The notes beneath the pieces were generated by a model that searched no databases, was not told where the DNA came from, and saw nothing but the letters and a program-made list of their open reading frames with translations. Of a stretch of DNA of 27,518 bases, positions 15,390 to 21,951 are shown one piece after another. Position numbers and translations under genes: made by a program. Every line of letters begins with the position of its first letter. Position 1 is the stretch's first letter. This DNA is from a virus. The stretch spans positions 1 through 27,518 of IMG/VR virus record IMGVR_UViG_3300042446_000607; one strand, written 5' to 3'.

Positions 15390-16090
15390 TTTTATATGTA
15401 AACGGCGATAGTCACACAGCTGGTGCAGAAATTGTCACACCATATGCATTTGCAGAGGATGACCAACGCTATGTCTACATGGGTCGTAGACCACATCCTG
15501 AAAATATTATTGCCACGTGGGGCAAAACATTAGCTGATGCAATCAAAGCGGGTTTTTGGTACGATGCTGAGTCTGCTAGTTCAAATGCACGTATTATTAG
15601 AACCACAGAAAAATACCTAACAGAGCATGCCAGTAATCTGTACGAAACATTGATGATTATTCAATGGAGTACCTGGGAACGAGAAGAATGGTTACACAAC
15701 GGTGTTTATTATCAAGTGAACGCCAGTGGAATTGACGACGTTCCACAAGAGCTACAAGAAAAATACAGAAATTATATTATTGGAATCGATTGGCAATTAA
15801 AAACCGAACAAGCACACAACGATATATGGCAACTGCATTGCCGACTCAATGATCTAAATGTCAAGCATGTGTTTTTTAATGGTAACTCAGATTTTTCTAA
15901 AATTACTGATCAACGCAGTTGGGGAGTAAGTTACATGGATCCTTACAAACCAAAATCTACATTTTCGGATACACTTACACAACGTGGGTTTGATACAGTA
16001 GCACCCAGTTCTTATCATTTTGGTAAACCTGCCCATAGCTTTTGGAGCAATCATATGCTACAATATGTTATCAGTAACCATTTGATTTGA
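15386..16090 (+). CDS. SGNH/GDSL-hydrolase-like phage protein
   Basis: A 234-residue protein starting with GTG in a GTGA overlap. Block I is well preserved: LYVNGDSHTAG (3-13), with S9 the likely nucleophile. A SNARI segment near residue 70 stands for block II (G/S-x-S/N), and HFGKPAHSFWSNHML near the C-terminus holds the His of block V. SGNH enzymes hydrolyse or transfer acyl esters; in phages, this family is widespread beside glycosyltransferases, and a role in acylating or de-acylating surface glycans is plausible but unproven. The protein is soluble with no signal peptide. Confidence 0.65.
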   Translation: MILYVNGDSHTAGAEIVTPYAFAEDDQRYVYMGRRPHPENIIATWGKTLADAIKAGFWYDAESASSNARIIRTTEKYLTEHASNLYETLMIIQWSTWEREEWLHNGVYYQVNASGIDDVPQELQEKYRNYIIGIDWQLKTEQAHNDIWQLHCRLNDLNVKHVFFNGNSDFSKITDQRSWGVSYMDPYKPKSTFSDTLTQRGFDTVAPSSYHFGKPAHSFWSNHMLQYVISNHLI

Positions 16091-16096
16091 GGCAAA

Positions 16097-17104
16097 ATGC
16101 AATATCTTTTAATCGATACTTCTAACATGTTTTTTCGTGCTAGACATGTGGCCTACAGGGCAGAAGATGCTTGGGAAAAAATTGGATACGCATTACACAT
16201 TACACTGGCTTCAATTAACAAAGTAGCACGACAATTTAATGCAGACCATGTGGTATTTGCACTCGAAGGTCGTAGCTGGCGTAAGGATTTTTACAAGCCC
16301 TACAAAGCAAACCGTGCAGAATCACGTGCGGCCATGTCAGAAAAAGAGCAAGAAGAAGACAAATTGTTCTGGGAAACTTATGATAATCTGACTAAATATT
16401 TGCTAGAGCAAACAAACTGTTCAGTAATCCGACACCCTAATGCAGAAGCAGATGATGTAATTGCACGTTGGACTGCTCTGCACCCACAAGACAATCATAT
16501 TATCATTTCAAGCGACACAGATTTTGTGCAGTTACTGGCGGACAATGTGCAACAGTACAATGGCATAACTGATGAACTTCTTACAATTAATGGTATCTTT
16601 GATGCCAAGGGTAAACCTGTAATTGATAAGAAAACAAAAGAACCTAAAACTATTCCAAATCCAAAGTGGCTTCTATTTGAAAAATGCATGCGTGGTGACA
16701 CATCCGATAATGTTTTTAGTGCCTTCCCGGGTGTACGCCTTAAAGGAACTAAAAACAAAATTGGCTTGCAAGAAGCATTTGACGACATGAATAAAAAAGG
16801 ATATGCTTGGAACAATCTCATGCTTCAGCGTTGGACCGACCACAACGGTCTAGAACATCGTGTGTTAGATGACTACGAACGCAATCGACATTTAATTGAT
16901 CTTGGTGAACAACCAGAAGAAATTAAACAACAAGTCGATCAAGCAATATGTGAACAGATTAGTCATCGAGACATTGGACAAGTTGGTGTCAGATTTATGA
17001 AGTTTTGTGGCAAGTACGAGCTTAGTCGTATCAGCGAAAATCCCGAACAGTTTGCTCGCTGGCTAAACGCAACATATCAAGGAGTATTAAATGATCATAG
17101 CTAA
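16097..17104 (+). CDS. FEN-family 5'-3' exonuclease (T4 RNase H-like)
   Basis: A 335-residue flap-endonuclease-family enzyme. The metal ligands are in the expected order: D7 (LLIDTSN), E57 (FALEGRSWRKDF, where most relatives have Asp), E117/D119/D120 (EADDVIARW), D140/D142 (SSDTDFVQLL) and D201/D204 (GDTSDNVFSAFPGV). The last block begins the helix-hairpin-helix that binds DNA. It removes RNA primers or 5' flaps during phage DNA replication, as T4 RNase H does. The gene begins 6 bases after the SGNH gene and overlaps the next gene by 14 bases. No polymerase domain is attached. Confidence 0.9.
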   Translation: MQYLLIDTSNMFFRARHVAYRAEDAWEKIGYALHITLASINKVARQFNADHVVFALEGRSWRKDFYKPYKANRAESRAAMSEKEQEEDKLFWETYDNLTKYLLEQTNCSVIRHPNAEADDVIARWTALHPQDNHIIISSDTDFVQLLADNVQQYNGITDELLTINGIFDAKGKPVIDKKTKEPKTIPNPKWLLFEKCMRGDTSDNVFSAFPGVRLKGTKNKIGLQEAFDDMNKKGYAWNNLMLQRWTDHNGLEHRVLDDYERNRHLIDLGEQPEEIKQQVDQAICEQISHRDIGQVGVRFMKFCGKYELSRISENPEQFARWLNATYQGVLNDHS

Positions 17105-17540
17105 AGCAGTTATTCCAAATCAATATTGGATCTTGAAAGAAAACGATCGTAAGATTGGTAACATTGAATCTGGACCTGACGGATTTTCTGTTAAAATAAA
17201 AGATCTAACCACGTGTTTTAAAACACTGAGTATGGTGCAACAACGTATTGGCATTGACTTTGAACCTATTAAACAAAGATCTGTACCTGAACCTAACCAA
17301 GTACACGGATATCCAACCACAGACCATCCATATAATCCAATTTTTGATGTTAAACGTCAACTGCCTATTTGGACGCAGGAAGAAAAATCCAAGTCGTGGT
17401 TTGCCGCAGGATGGTATCGATTAAAGACCGGACGAGTCTGGAATGTTGTACAATGTCCAAAACTTATTACACTTCAGCGTTATCCATACACTGGACCATT
17501 TTATACCGAGGAAGAAGCCTGTGACAAATCCGTTTCGTGA
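17091..17540 (+). CDS. Conserved hypothetical phage protein (149 aa)
   Basis: A 149-residue protein of a type I recall from aquatic T4-like phages, without assigned function. Blocks are KAVIPNQYWILKENDRKIGN at the start, VHGYPTTDHPYNPIFDVKRQ in the middle, and W-x-x-x-E-K-SKSWFAAGWYRL then LQRYPYTGPF near the end. The beta-rich, aromatic, basic character would suit a nucleic-acid-binding or structural accessory protein. It overlaps the exonuclease by 14 bases and the MazG gene by 20, so the three are co-expressed. No motif for catalysis is visible. Confidence 0.7.
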   Translation: MIIAKAVIPNQYWILKENDRKIGNIESGPDGFSVKIKDLTTCFKTLSMVQQRIGIDFEPIKQRSVPEPNQVHGYPTTDHPYNPIFDVKRQLPIWTQEEKSKSWFAAGWYRLKTGRVWNVVQCPKLITLQRYPYTGPFYTEEEACDKSVS

Positions 17541-17892
17541 TCAAGAAAAATTTATGAGAGCCTGCGACCAAACAGTGGGTGAATTCAATGGTACACAATA
17601 TGATATGTATTGTGCGTTAATCGAAGAAGAGTTTAAAGAACTTCAACAAGCATTAGCCGATAACAATGATGTGGAGTGCTTGGATGCACTGATCGACATC
17701 TTGGTTGTGACTATCGGTGCCATACAGTCAGCTGGGTTTGACGGTGAAGGTGCGTGGAAAGAAGTCATGAGTACAAACTTTGCCAAAATCGACAAGTTAA
17801 CTGGCAAGGTGCGTAAACGTGAAGATGGTAAGGTATTAAAGCCAGTGGGGTGGACCCCTCCTAATCTAGCACCTTATCTAAAAAGAACATAA
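17521..17892 (+). CDS. MazG-like nucleotide pyrophosphohydrolase (123 aa)
   Basis: GTG 17521, with AGGAAG just upstream, gives 123 residues; an ATG 11 codons later is the alternative. The helix-rich domain carries the MazG/HisE metal-binding residues: a first helix with LIEEEFKELQQAL (E-x-x-x-E) and a second with CLDALIDILVVTIGA (E/D-x-x-D). The end, GKVLKPVGWTPPNL, resembles the substrate-loop tail of phage MazG/phosphoribosyl-ATP-pyrophosphohydrolase-like proteins. Expected role: hydrolysis of a non-canonical or surplus dNTP. It is distinct in sequence from the MazG at 12120. Confidence 0.85.
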   Translation: MTNPFRDQEKFMRACDQTVGEFNGTQYDMYCALIEEEFKELQQALADNNDVECLDALIDILVVTIGAIQSAGFDGEGAWKEVMSTNFAKIDKLTGKVRKREDGKVLKPVGWTPPNLAPYLKRT

Positions 17893-18098
17893 TGTTACAC
17901 ATTAACAAATTCATCGATCGAGTCAAAGCGGCAGAAAGCAGAAGTCAACGTGACTTGATCATGACCATCAACGAAGCCAGGGACTTGCACGGGGATATTA
18001 CAAAATTACTTTTAAGTCTTCAAGTACTACGTGAACAGTCTACTGCAACCCCTGTGGAACCCGTAACCAGCATTGAGGTTGTCGGCGGCTCATTCTAA
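17892..18098 (+). CDS. Small conserved hypothetical phage protein (68 aa)
   Basis: Starts on the last base of the MazG stop codon (TAATG). A 68-residue, mostly helical protein: LHINKFIDRVKAAESRSQRD, then a helix MTINEARDLHGDITKLLLSL, and a flexible Thr/Pro/Val-rich tail. I recall close look-alikes in T4-like cyanophages and pelagiphages, all unnamed (memory). No enzyme motif. A short coiled-coil or oligomerisation role would fit. Confidence 0.65.
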   Translation: MLHINKFIDRVKAAESRSQRDLIMTINEARDLHGDITKLLLSLQVLREQSTATPVEPVTSIEVVGGSF

Positions 18099-18125
18099 AA
18101 CTACCTAAAACTACCTACATAACGG

Positions 18126-18133
18126 GATAAATA
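18126..18133 (+). promoter_or_regulatory. Possible late promoter (GATAAATA)
   Basis: GATAAATA, one base from the T4 late consensus TATAAATA, 17 bases before the gene at 18151. A tandem repeat of AAAACTACCT precedes it (about 18097-18117). Support is weak because the sequence is short and A/T-rich. Confidence 0.3.
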
Positions 18134-18150
18134 AAAGTAGGAGTTTAACA

Positions 18151-18453
18151 ATGAGCAGACCAAAACCTAAAGTTCTAGTAGAACTAACCAACAAAGTCAA
18201 TTACAAGACCGAACAGGTACTTGCGGCTGAAGGGATATGGGCTGTGTTTTTTGACGGGCTACCTATCAACCTCAAAACATCAAATATGCTAATTCAATAT
18301 CCTGGCCCCAAGTACAAGAAGGTTAGTTTTTCCAACAGCGGCCATGCAATTAATCTAGCAAAAAAACTTAACACACAATTCAAGACTGACAAATTCTCAG
18401 TGGTGTTATTAAAGCAAGGTCCCCAGATTTTTCCAGATGGTAAACAAAAATGA
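18151..18453 (+). CDS. Conserved hypothetical phage protein (100 aa)
   Basis: A 100-residue basic protein with an AGGAG ribosome site 10 bases before its ATG. Order of blocks: MSRPKPKVLVELTNKVNYKT, EGIWAVFFDG, IQYPGPKYKKVSFSNSGHA and INLAKKLNTQFKTDKFSVV. I associate this pattern with an unnamed family widespread in T4-like aquatic phages (memory). The mixed alpha/beta pattern with many Lys residues could bind DNA or RNA, but no motif proves it. It overlaps the next gene by 17 bases. Confidence 0.7.
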   Translation: MSRPKPKVLVELTNKVNYKTEQVLAAEGIWAVFFDGLPINLKTSNMLIQYPGPKYKKVSFSNSGHAINLAKKLNTQFKTDKFSVVLLKQGPQIFPDGKQK

Positions 18454-18793
18454 ACTAACACAAACGTTAGTTGAATTATTACCCAATTCATTATCTGTAA
18501 CCACAGAAAAAGCACTCAAGACTTGGTACTGTAATATTCGATCCAATGGTGGGTTACGACTTACTGATTACGGCTACAAAGCTTTTCAATTCTTAGAGAT
18601 TGAAAGTTGGAATGTGCCGATTGAGTTTAAAAATCTCAATAAGAAAGGTCTATTGGCACTAGACCGTAAACTGACCTTTCCTTATTATATTGATTCAAAA
18701 AATAAACAGCTAGTTATGTTTTCTAGTAAGGAAGCAATGTTGGCAACTTTATACGGGGATTTACAAAAGTTTCTCGACAGTTATTCCGGGTAA
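18437..18793 (+). CDS. Conserved hypothetical phage protein (118 aa)
   Basis: A 118-residue protein translated from a start inside the previous gene. The middle carries NIRSNGGLRLTDYGYKAFQ, then LDRKLTFPYYIDSKNKQLV and a C-terminal helix LYGDLQKFLDSY. This combination is familiar from unnamed proteins of T4-like phages (memory). 'GGLRLTDYGY' resembles the turn of a winged-helix DNA-binding domain, so a DNA-related role is possible. It ends at the AT-rich intergenic region. Confidence 0.65.
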   Translation: MVNKNELTQTLVELLPNSLSVTTEKALKTWYCNIRSNGGLRLTDYGYKAFQFLEIESWNVPIEFKNLNKKGLLALDRKLTFPYYIDSKNKQLVMFSSKEAMLATLYGDLQKFLDSYSG

Positions 18794-18868
18794 CTATAAT
18801 CCACTATAATATTATCAGATATTATTGATAATATTATCGGATTATCAAGGTAATACTTGAGTATTATC
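18793..18868. repeat. AT-rich iteron-like and palindromic region
   Basis: Tandem ACTATAAT at 18793-18800 and 18803-18810 (10-base step). ATTATC occurs at 18811, 18833, 18841 and 18863, with steps of 22, 8 and 22 bases. TAATATTATC (18807-18816) and GATAATATTA (18827-18836) form a 10-bp inverted repeat; GATAATATTATC (18827-18838) is itself a perfect palindrome; TAATACT/AGTATTA (18851-18866) is a third palindrome. It could be a regulator-binding site or a replication-related element. Confidence 0.5.
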
Positions 18869-18887
18869 TTATTTTGTTGTTTTTTTA

Positions 18888-18908
18888 CCACAATTTTGTG
18901 GCTTTTTT
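18888..18908 (+). terminator. Weak AT-rich terminator
   Basis: CCACAA and TTGTGG form a short stem with a 2-4 base loop (18888-18901), followed by C and six T. A second TTTTTTACCACA copy follows directly. It separates the gene ending at 18793 from the promoter at 18926. The stem is short, so efficiency is doubtful. Confidence 0.45.
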
Positions 18909-18925
18909 ACCACAGTTGTGTTTGG

Positions 18926-18954
18926 TTGACTGGAAATGCCCATTTTGCTATAAT
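18926..18954 (+). promoter_or_regulatory. Strong sigma70 promoter before the GIY-YIG gene
   Basis: TTGACT (18926-18931), 17-base spacer, TATAAT (18949-18954) with an extended -10 TG-C. Only six bases separate the -10 box from the ATG at 18961, so the mRNA would begin at or next to the start codon. Confidence 0.75.
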
Positions 18955-18960
18955 ATATAC

Positions 18961-19302
18961 ATGAACACAAAAACAGTAACCCGTAAAAAGCGTACAGACC
19001 GCACTCACATCATTTATATGATCGAAAGCGGTACAGACTTCTACATTGGTGTCACAGCCAAGACCATGAGCACCGTTAAAAAGAGTGTGTTGGTTCGTTG
19101 CAACAAACACATTTATCGTATGCGTTCTGAAGACAAGTCATGGATGCTGTACGAGACCATGCGTGAGCGTGGTACTGACTCATTCACTGTTCGTGTGATG
19201 GCTGTGGTGCGTGGCAAAACAGAAGCTCACAATTTTGAGCGTGACATGATCCGTAGCATGAAGCCCAACTTAAATACTGATGTTCGTGGAGTTAACTTTT
19301 AA
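18961..19302 (+). CDS. GIY-YIG-type endonuclease-like protein
   Basis: A 113-residue protein that covers a minimal GIY-YIG nuclease domain: IIYMI (17-21) and FYIGVT (27-32) correspond to the two signature strands, followed by R46, H50, E93 (NFERDMI) and N103, in the order of the family's catalytic Arg, His, Glu and Asn. The N-terminus is basic. Free-standing phage copies are often homing or selfish endonucleases (T4 Seg-like); none of the usual C-terminal DNA-binding modules is present. ATG 18961 is chosen because the promoter -10 box ends at 18954, which would exclude the upstream in-frame ATG. This would make the mRNA leaderless. Confidence 0.7.
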   Translation: MNTKTVTRKKRTDRTHIIYMIESGTDFYIGVTAKTMSTVKKSVLVRCNKHIYRMRSEDKSWMLYETMRERGTDSFTVRVMAVVRGKTEAHNFERDMIRSMKPNLNTDVRGVNF

Positions 19303-19311
19303 TGGTGCAGT

Positions 19312-19464
19312 ATGAAAATCAAACAATCCAAACCTAGAAACTTTGTTGCCAAAGATTTGCGCACACCAAAATATCGCATGCGCAAAGAAGAATTAAAAAC
19401 GGCATACCAACGACATGAAAAACATCAAACACGTTGTTGTCTTGTTGACTTTAAAATTGCATAA
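19312..19464 (+). CDS. Small basic phage protein (50 aa)
   Basis: A 50-residue, strongly basic protein, MKIKQSKPRNFVAKDLRTPK followed by YRMRKEELKTAY and a Cys-Cys near the end. The 'RNFVAKDLRTPKYRMR' core is one that I recall as a small conserved gene in marine T4-like phages (memory). It follows the nuclease gene by 9 bases. Its charge suggests nucleic-acid binding. The -35 box of the next promoter (19445) lies within its 3' end. Confidence 0.65.
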   Translation: MKIKQSKPRNFVAKDLRTPKYRMRKEELKTAYQRHEKHQTRCCLVDFKIA

Positions 19465-19473
19465 GTGTATAAT
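19445..19473 (+). promoter_or_regulatory. Strong sigma70 promoter before 19499
   Basis: TTGACT (19445-19450), 17-base spacer, TATAAT (19468-19473). A ribosome site CAGGAG (19485-19490) and ATG at 19499 follow at normal distance. Confidence 0.7.
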
Positions 19474-19498
19474 CAGTATCTAACCAGGAGTATATCAT

Positions 19499-20044
19499 AT
19501 GATCACAATGAAAGAATGGATGGAACTAGTTGACTATAAAATCACCGAAGGTGGTGATTTTGGCTGGGACTGTTACGGATCAAATAGTTACCAGCTAAGT
19601 AGCTGGAACGGTGTTCACGACCAGGGTGGGTGGAGTTTCAATATTGTATTCAGTACCAAGAGTCAAAAGGTCTACGAAGTAGCAGTCTGCGACTACACCA
19701 ACAATCGTGCATATCGCATGATCAATCCCGACTATGTTAAAAAGTACAACAAAGAAGCCAAGACTCGCGGCGAAATGCTGAACCAAGCCTGGGACGATGT
19801 TGACTATGTGGATCTAGAAGTGGACGACGACTTTATCCAAAAATGTCTTGCTATCAAAGCCGGAGAAGTGTATGATACCCGTGTGAGTGTGCCTATTGAT
19901 CTGTCAGATGATGGCATGTTTACACTGATGAAAATGGCACACGAACGCGACATTACATTTAATCAAATGGTCGAACAAGTCCTACGAGAACAATTGGGTC
20001 TGCTGGGTATGGATTCAGTTGTTGACAACAAAAACAAATTCTAA
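19499..20044 (+). CDS. Conserved hypothetical phage protein (181 aa)
   Basis: A 181-residue acidic protein. The N-terminal domain starts MITMKEWMELVDYKITEGGD and runs through F-G-W-D-C-Y-G-S-N, GGWSFNIVF and VYEVAVCDY, then YRMINPDYVKKYNKEA; I recall this as an unnamed family in T4-like phages. The C-terminal 50 residues (RVSVPIDLSDDGMFTLMKMA, then helix-turn-helix-like NQMVEQVLREQL) resemble a ribbon-helix-helix (Arc/MetJ) DNA-binding segment, suggesting a regulator; this is a weak inference. It has its own strong promoter, and the promoter for the tRNA cluster overlaps its 3' end. Confidence 0.7.
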   Translation: MITMKEWMELVDYKITEGGDFGWDCYGSNSYQLSSWNGVHDQGGWSFNIVFSTKSQKVYEVAVCDYTNNRAYRMINPDYVKKYNKEAKTRGEMLNQAWDDVDYVDLEVDDDFIQKCLAIKAGEVYDTRVSVPIDLSDDGMFTLMKMAHERDITFNQMVEQVLREQLGLLGMDSVVDNKNKF

Positions 20045-20050
20045 TATAAT
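20022..20050 (+). promoter_or_regulatory. Perfect consensus promoter for the first tRNA cluster
   Basis: TTGACA (20022-20027), exactly 17 bases, TATAAT (20045-20050). Transcription would begin near 20057, just before tRNA-CAT. It overlaps the last codons of the upstream gene. Confidence 0.85.
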
Positions 20051-20060
20051 TACGTTTATA

Positions 20061-20138
20061 GGGCCGTTAGCTCATGTTGGTTAGAGCAGTGGACTCATAA
20101 TCCATTGGTGCTGTGTTCGACTCACAGACGGCCCACCA
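20061..20138 (+). tRNA. tRNA with CAT anticodon (Ile2 or elongator Met)
   Basis: Acceptor GGGCCGT pairs with ACGGCCC, D-arm GCTC/GAGC, anticodon loop CTCATAA (anticodon CAT), T-arm TGTG-TTCGACT-CACA, and CCA is encoded. The G/C acceptor and TTGGT variable loop look somewhat more like tRNA-Ile2 (whose C34 becomes lysidine) than elongator Met, but both share the anticodon. No initiator features. Confidence 0.9.
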
Positions 20139-20145
20139 GACAATT

Positions 20146-20232
20146 GCGACTGTGGTGAAATAGGTAGACACAAGAGACTTAAAATCTCTCGCTCGCAAGG
20201 GCATGCCGGTTCGATTCCGGCCAGTCGCACCA
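20146..20232 (+). tRNA. tRNA-Leu(TAA)
   Basis: Class II tRNA. Acceptor GCGACTG/CAGTCGC, anticodon stem AGAGA/TCTCT around CTTAAAA (anticodon TAA), a long variable arm CGCTCGCAAGGGCATG, T-arm GCCGG-TTCGATT-CCGGC, and encoded CCA. It begins 7 bases after the previous tRNA and reads the A-ending Leu codon frequent in this A/T-rich genome. Confidence 0.93.
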
Positions 20233-20237
20233 ACAAC

Positions 20238-20312
20238 CTGGCCTTAGTTCAATGGACAGAACAGTAGCCTTCTAAGCTATCAATACAGGTTCGATTCCTG
20301 TAGGCCGGACCA
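20238..20312 (+). tRNA. tRNA-Arg(TCT)
   Basis: Acceptor CTGGCCT/AGGCCGG (one U-G pair), D-arm GTTC/GAAC, anticodon loop CTTCTAA (anticodon TCT), T-arm ACAGG-TTCGATT-CCTGT, and encoded CCA. It reads AGA/AGG, codons used often in the window. The next protein gene starts 16 bases later and is probably on the same transcript. Confidence 0.93.
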
Positions 20313-20327
20313 TAACAAGGATTTACA

Positions 20328-20573
20328 ATGACTAATTCGCAGAAATCAAAAGTAGAGTTTGCACCTGGTGCATTTGATGATTTTGATGGAACACAAGAAG
20401 AACTTGATGCTTTGCAGAAAGAGCTTGTTGAAATGTTTTCTAATCTAACACCAGAAGAATTAGCAGAACAAAGTCGAGCTGTGGACTTTGAAGAACTCAT
20501 GGAAGAAGATCCTGCGCTGGCAGAAAAACTGTTTAACAGTTTTAACGACGAGCCCACAAGAAAACTGCAATGA
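20328..20573 (+). CDS. Acidic conserved hypothetical phage protein (81 aa)
   Basis: An 81-residue, very acidic protein of blocks VEFAPGAFDDFDGTQEELDA, a helix with EELAEQSRAVDFEELMEEDP and the ending EPTRKLQ. I recall this as an unnamed family in T4-like phages (memory). Mostly helical, no membrane segment. It follows the first tRNA cluster and overlaps the next gene by ATGA, beginning a run of six small genes to 21911. Confidence 0.7.
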   Translation: MTNSQKSKVEFAPGAFDDFDGTQEELDALQKELVEMFSNLTPEELAEQSRAVDFEELMEEDPALAEKLFNSFNDEPTRKLQ

Positions 20574-21121
20574 CCAAGATAAACAGCAGTCCTGAGCGTA
20601 ATACCTTCCAAGTAGAAGGTGCTATCAAGCGGGCAGAAGAAGCAGGCCAAGAGCCTGACCAAGACTATATTGACATGTGGGAACAGATCAAGATTGACGA
20701 TGCTAACAAGATCCACGATCCTGAGTGGCAAAAAGACAATATGGAGTACGATCTACGCAGTACTTTATGGATCTGTGACAAAGTAAAAGCCAGCGACAAT
20801 TATGCACAGAACTTGTATGCGGCCATGTGTAACATGCAGTTTCAAAAATTAGAAACTTGGCCTATCTTAAAGAATCAGCGGTGGAGTTGTAGTTGGCGTC
20901 ATAGTGGTGGTATCATTGCAGACATGCAAGAAAAAGGCGACTACATTGATTGGTACTGTAGCGGCATTGGTAACAAAGAAAACGGTTTTGGATTAGATGG
21001 GTACGAACCCACATTGGATTCTGATGGCAGAGACTACGTTGCCGAAGGTGTAGTCACAGAAGAGATCCGAGAAGATCTACGTAAACTTGGATGGACGCCA
21101 ATTGAATGGGAAGATGATTAA
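20570..21121 (+). CDS. Conserved hypothetical phage protein (183 aa)
   Basis: A 183-residue soluble protein starting in an ATGA overlap. Distinctive blocks: DNMEYDLRSTLWICDKVKAS, YAQNLYAAMCNMQFQKLETW, NQRWSCSWRHSGGIIADM, GDYIDWYCSGIG and VTEEIREDLRKLGW. The pattern is one that I associate with an unnamed T4-like aquatic phage family (memory). The central Trp/Cys-rich region could be a binding pocket. No catalytic motif recognised. It overlaps the next gene by 8 bases. Confidence 0.72.
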   Translation: MTKINSSPERNTFQVEGAIKRAEEAGQEPDQDYIDMWEQIKIDDANKIHDPEWQKDNMEYDLRSTLWICDKVKASDNYAQNLYAAMCNMQFQKLETWPILKNQRWSCSWRHSGGIIADMQEKGDYIDWYCSGIGNKENGFGLDGYEPTLDSDGRDYVAEGVVTEEIREDLRKLGWTPIEWEDD

Positions 21122-21332
21122 CAGTTTATCAGGGTGGTATGTGGCCAGTATTACGCCTCCTGTAAACGGTCGCGTTTCTAAACATGTATATGTGGGGTGG
21201 ACACCTTGCATAGATTGGTGCAAAGAGCAATTTGGAAATAATGCAATAGATGGTTGGAGATTCATCGGAGAAGGTGTATTTGAATTTAGAGATGAAAAAA
21301 TGTTAACATTGTTCTTACTGAGGTGGGCATGA
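21114..21332 (+). CDS. Small conserved hypothetical phage protein (72 aa)
   Basis: ATG 21114, overlapping the previous stop by 8 bases, gives 72 residues; a longer upstream extension lies inside the previous gene. The protein is aromatic and beta-like: WYVASITPPVNGRVSKHVYV, then GWTPCIDWCKEQFG, and GWRFIGEGVFEFRDEK before a LFLLRWA ending. The two Cys residues in PCIDWC could pair or bind metal. I recall look-alikes in T4-like phages without function. Confidence 0.65.
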   Translation: MINSLSGWYVASITPPVNGRVSKHVYVGWTPCIDWCKEQFGNNAIDGWRFIGEGVFEFRDEKMLTLFLLRWA

Positions 21333-21547
21333 TCGAAGTAACTCTCGAAGGACACAACCCAACTCGTGTTATGGAAATAGTACAAGAGTTGAGAGACAGC
21401 GGTCTTCAACAAGGCTCCGACTTTGACTTTCAATATCATCCTCCCAAGTTTGATGCAATAAATGGTCACGAAATGAAACCTAAATATACAATTTTTTTCT
21501 TTTACAACAATGCAACTGCCAGTTGGTTTGCATTAAAACACAAGTGA
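21329..21547 (+). CDS. Small hypothetical protein (72 aa)
   Basis: ATG 21329 in an ATGA overlap is preferred over GTG 21323. The product has 72 residues: a beta strand MIEVTLEGHN, a helix TRVMEIVQELRDSGLQQG, then an acidic/aromatic segment DFDFQYHPPKF and two strands ending in YTIFFFYNNATASWFALKH. This alpha/beta layout resembles a small ferredoxin-like fold. No known family is recognised. Confidence 0.6.
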   Translation: MIEVTLEGHNPTRVMEIVQELRDSGLQQGSDFDFQYHPPKFDAINGHEMKPKYTIFFFYNNATASWFALKHK

Positions 21548-21554
21548 GGTAATT

Positions 21555-21911
21555 ATGGATTGGTCTAAACAAGAAATGGTACGACTGCTTAAAAGTGCTC
21601 CTGGCACACAGTACCAAGAAGCAGATGACACGCAGAAAATGGTCATTAGAGATTGGGTGCGTAGTTTGCTACAAGCAGGTTCTGTCAGCCTTGAGTTTGT
21701 CAAGGCTGATGGTACAATTCGACAAATGAAATGTACTCTTAATCACGACTTGATCAAATGGGAAACTGTTACAGAATCGGCACTCCCCAAGAAAGAACGC
21801 AAAGAACCCACAGAGGATGTTGTGCGGGTGTATGACTTGGAAAAACAAGAATGGCGTAGTTTTAGATTTGACCGACTGCATAAAATTACAACCGAGTTAT
21901 CTTTTACCTAA
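21555..21911 (+). CDS. SH3-barrel (DUF2693/WYL_2-like) phage protein
   Basis: A 118-residue protein. After an N-terminal helical part (WSKQEMVRLLKSAPG, IRDWVRSLLQAGSV) comes SLEFVKADGTIRQMKCTLNHDL, then a Lys/Glu linker and DVVRVYDLEKQEWRSFRFDRL. The last segment, a strand-turn-strand ending in W-R-S-F-R-x-D-x-x, is typical of the small SH3-like barrel phage proteins annotated as DUF2693. These probably bind nucleic acids or proteins; function is not established. Six bases separate it from the previous stop, and it ends before the groES promoters. Confidence 0.7.
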   Translation: MDWSKQEMVRLLKSAPGTQYQEADDTQKMVIRDWVRSLLQAGSVSLEFVKADGTIRQMKCTLNHDLIKWETVTESALPKKERKEPTEDVVRVYDLEKQEWRSFRFDRLHKITTELSFT

Positions 21912-21915
21912 TTGG

Positions 21916-21944
21916 TTGCAAATATTTTTTGTATAGTATAAAAT
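21916..21944 (+). promoter_or_regulatory. Sigma70-like promoter before groES
   Basis: TTGCAA (21916-21921), 17 bases, TAAAAT (21939-21944). It is a moderate match (4/6 and 5/6), with overlapping A/T-rich alternatives such as TATAAA at 21937. It lies just upstream of a late-type promoter, suggesting dual timing. Confidence 0.45.
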
Positions 21945-21951
21945 AACGAAT

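Noticed and set aside
20249-20731. 160-codon open frame on the - strand over tRNA-Arg and the gene at 20328
   Set aside because: It runs antisense through a complete tRNA and two well-supported + strand genes, and its product is Ser/Cys-rich low-complexity typical of a shadow frame.
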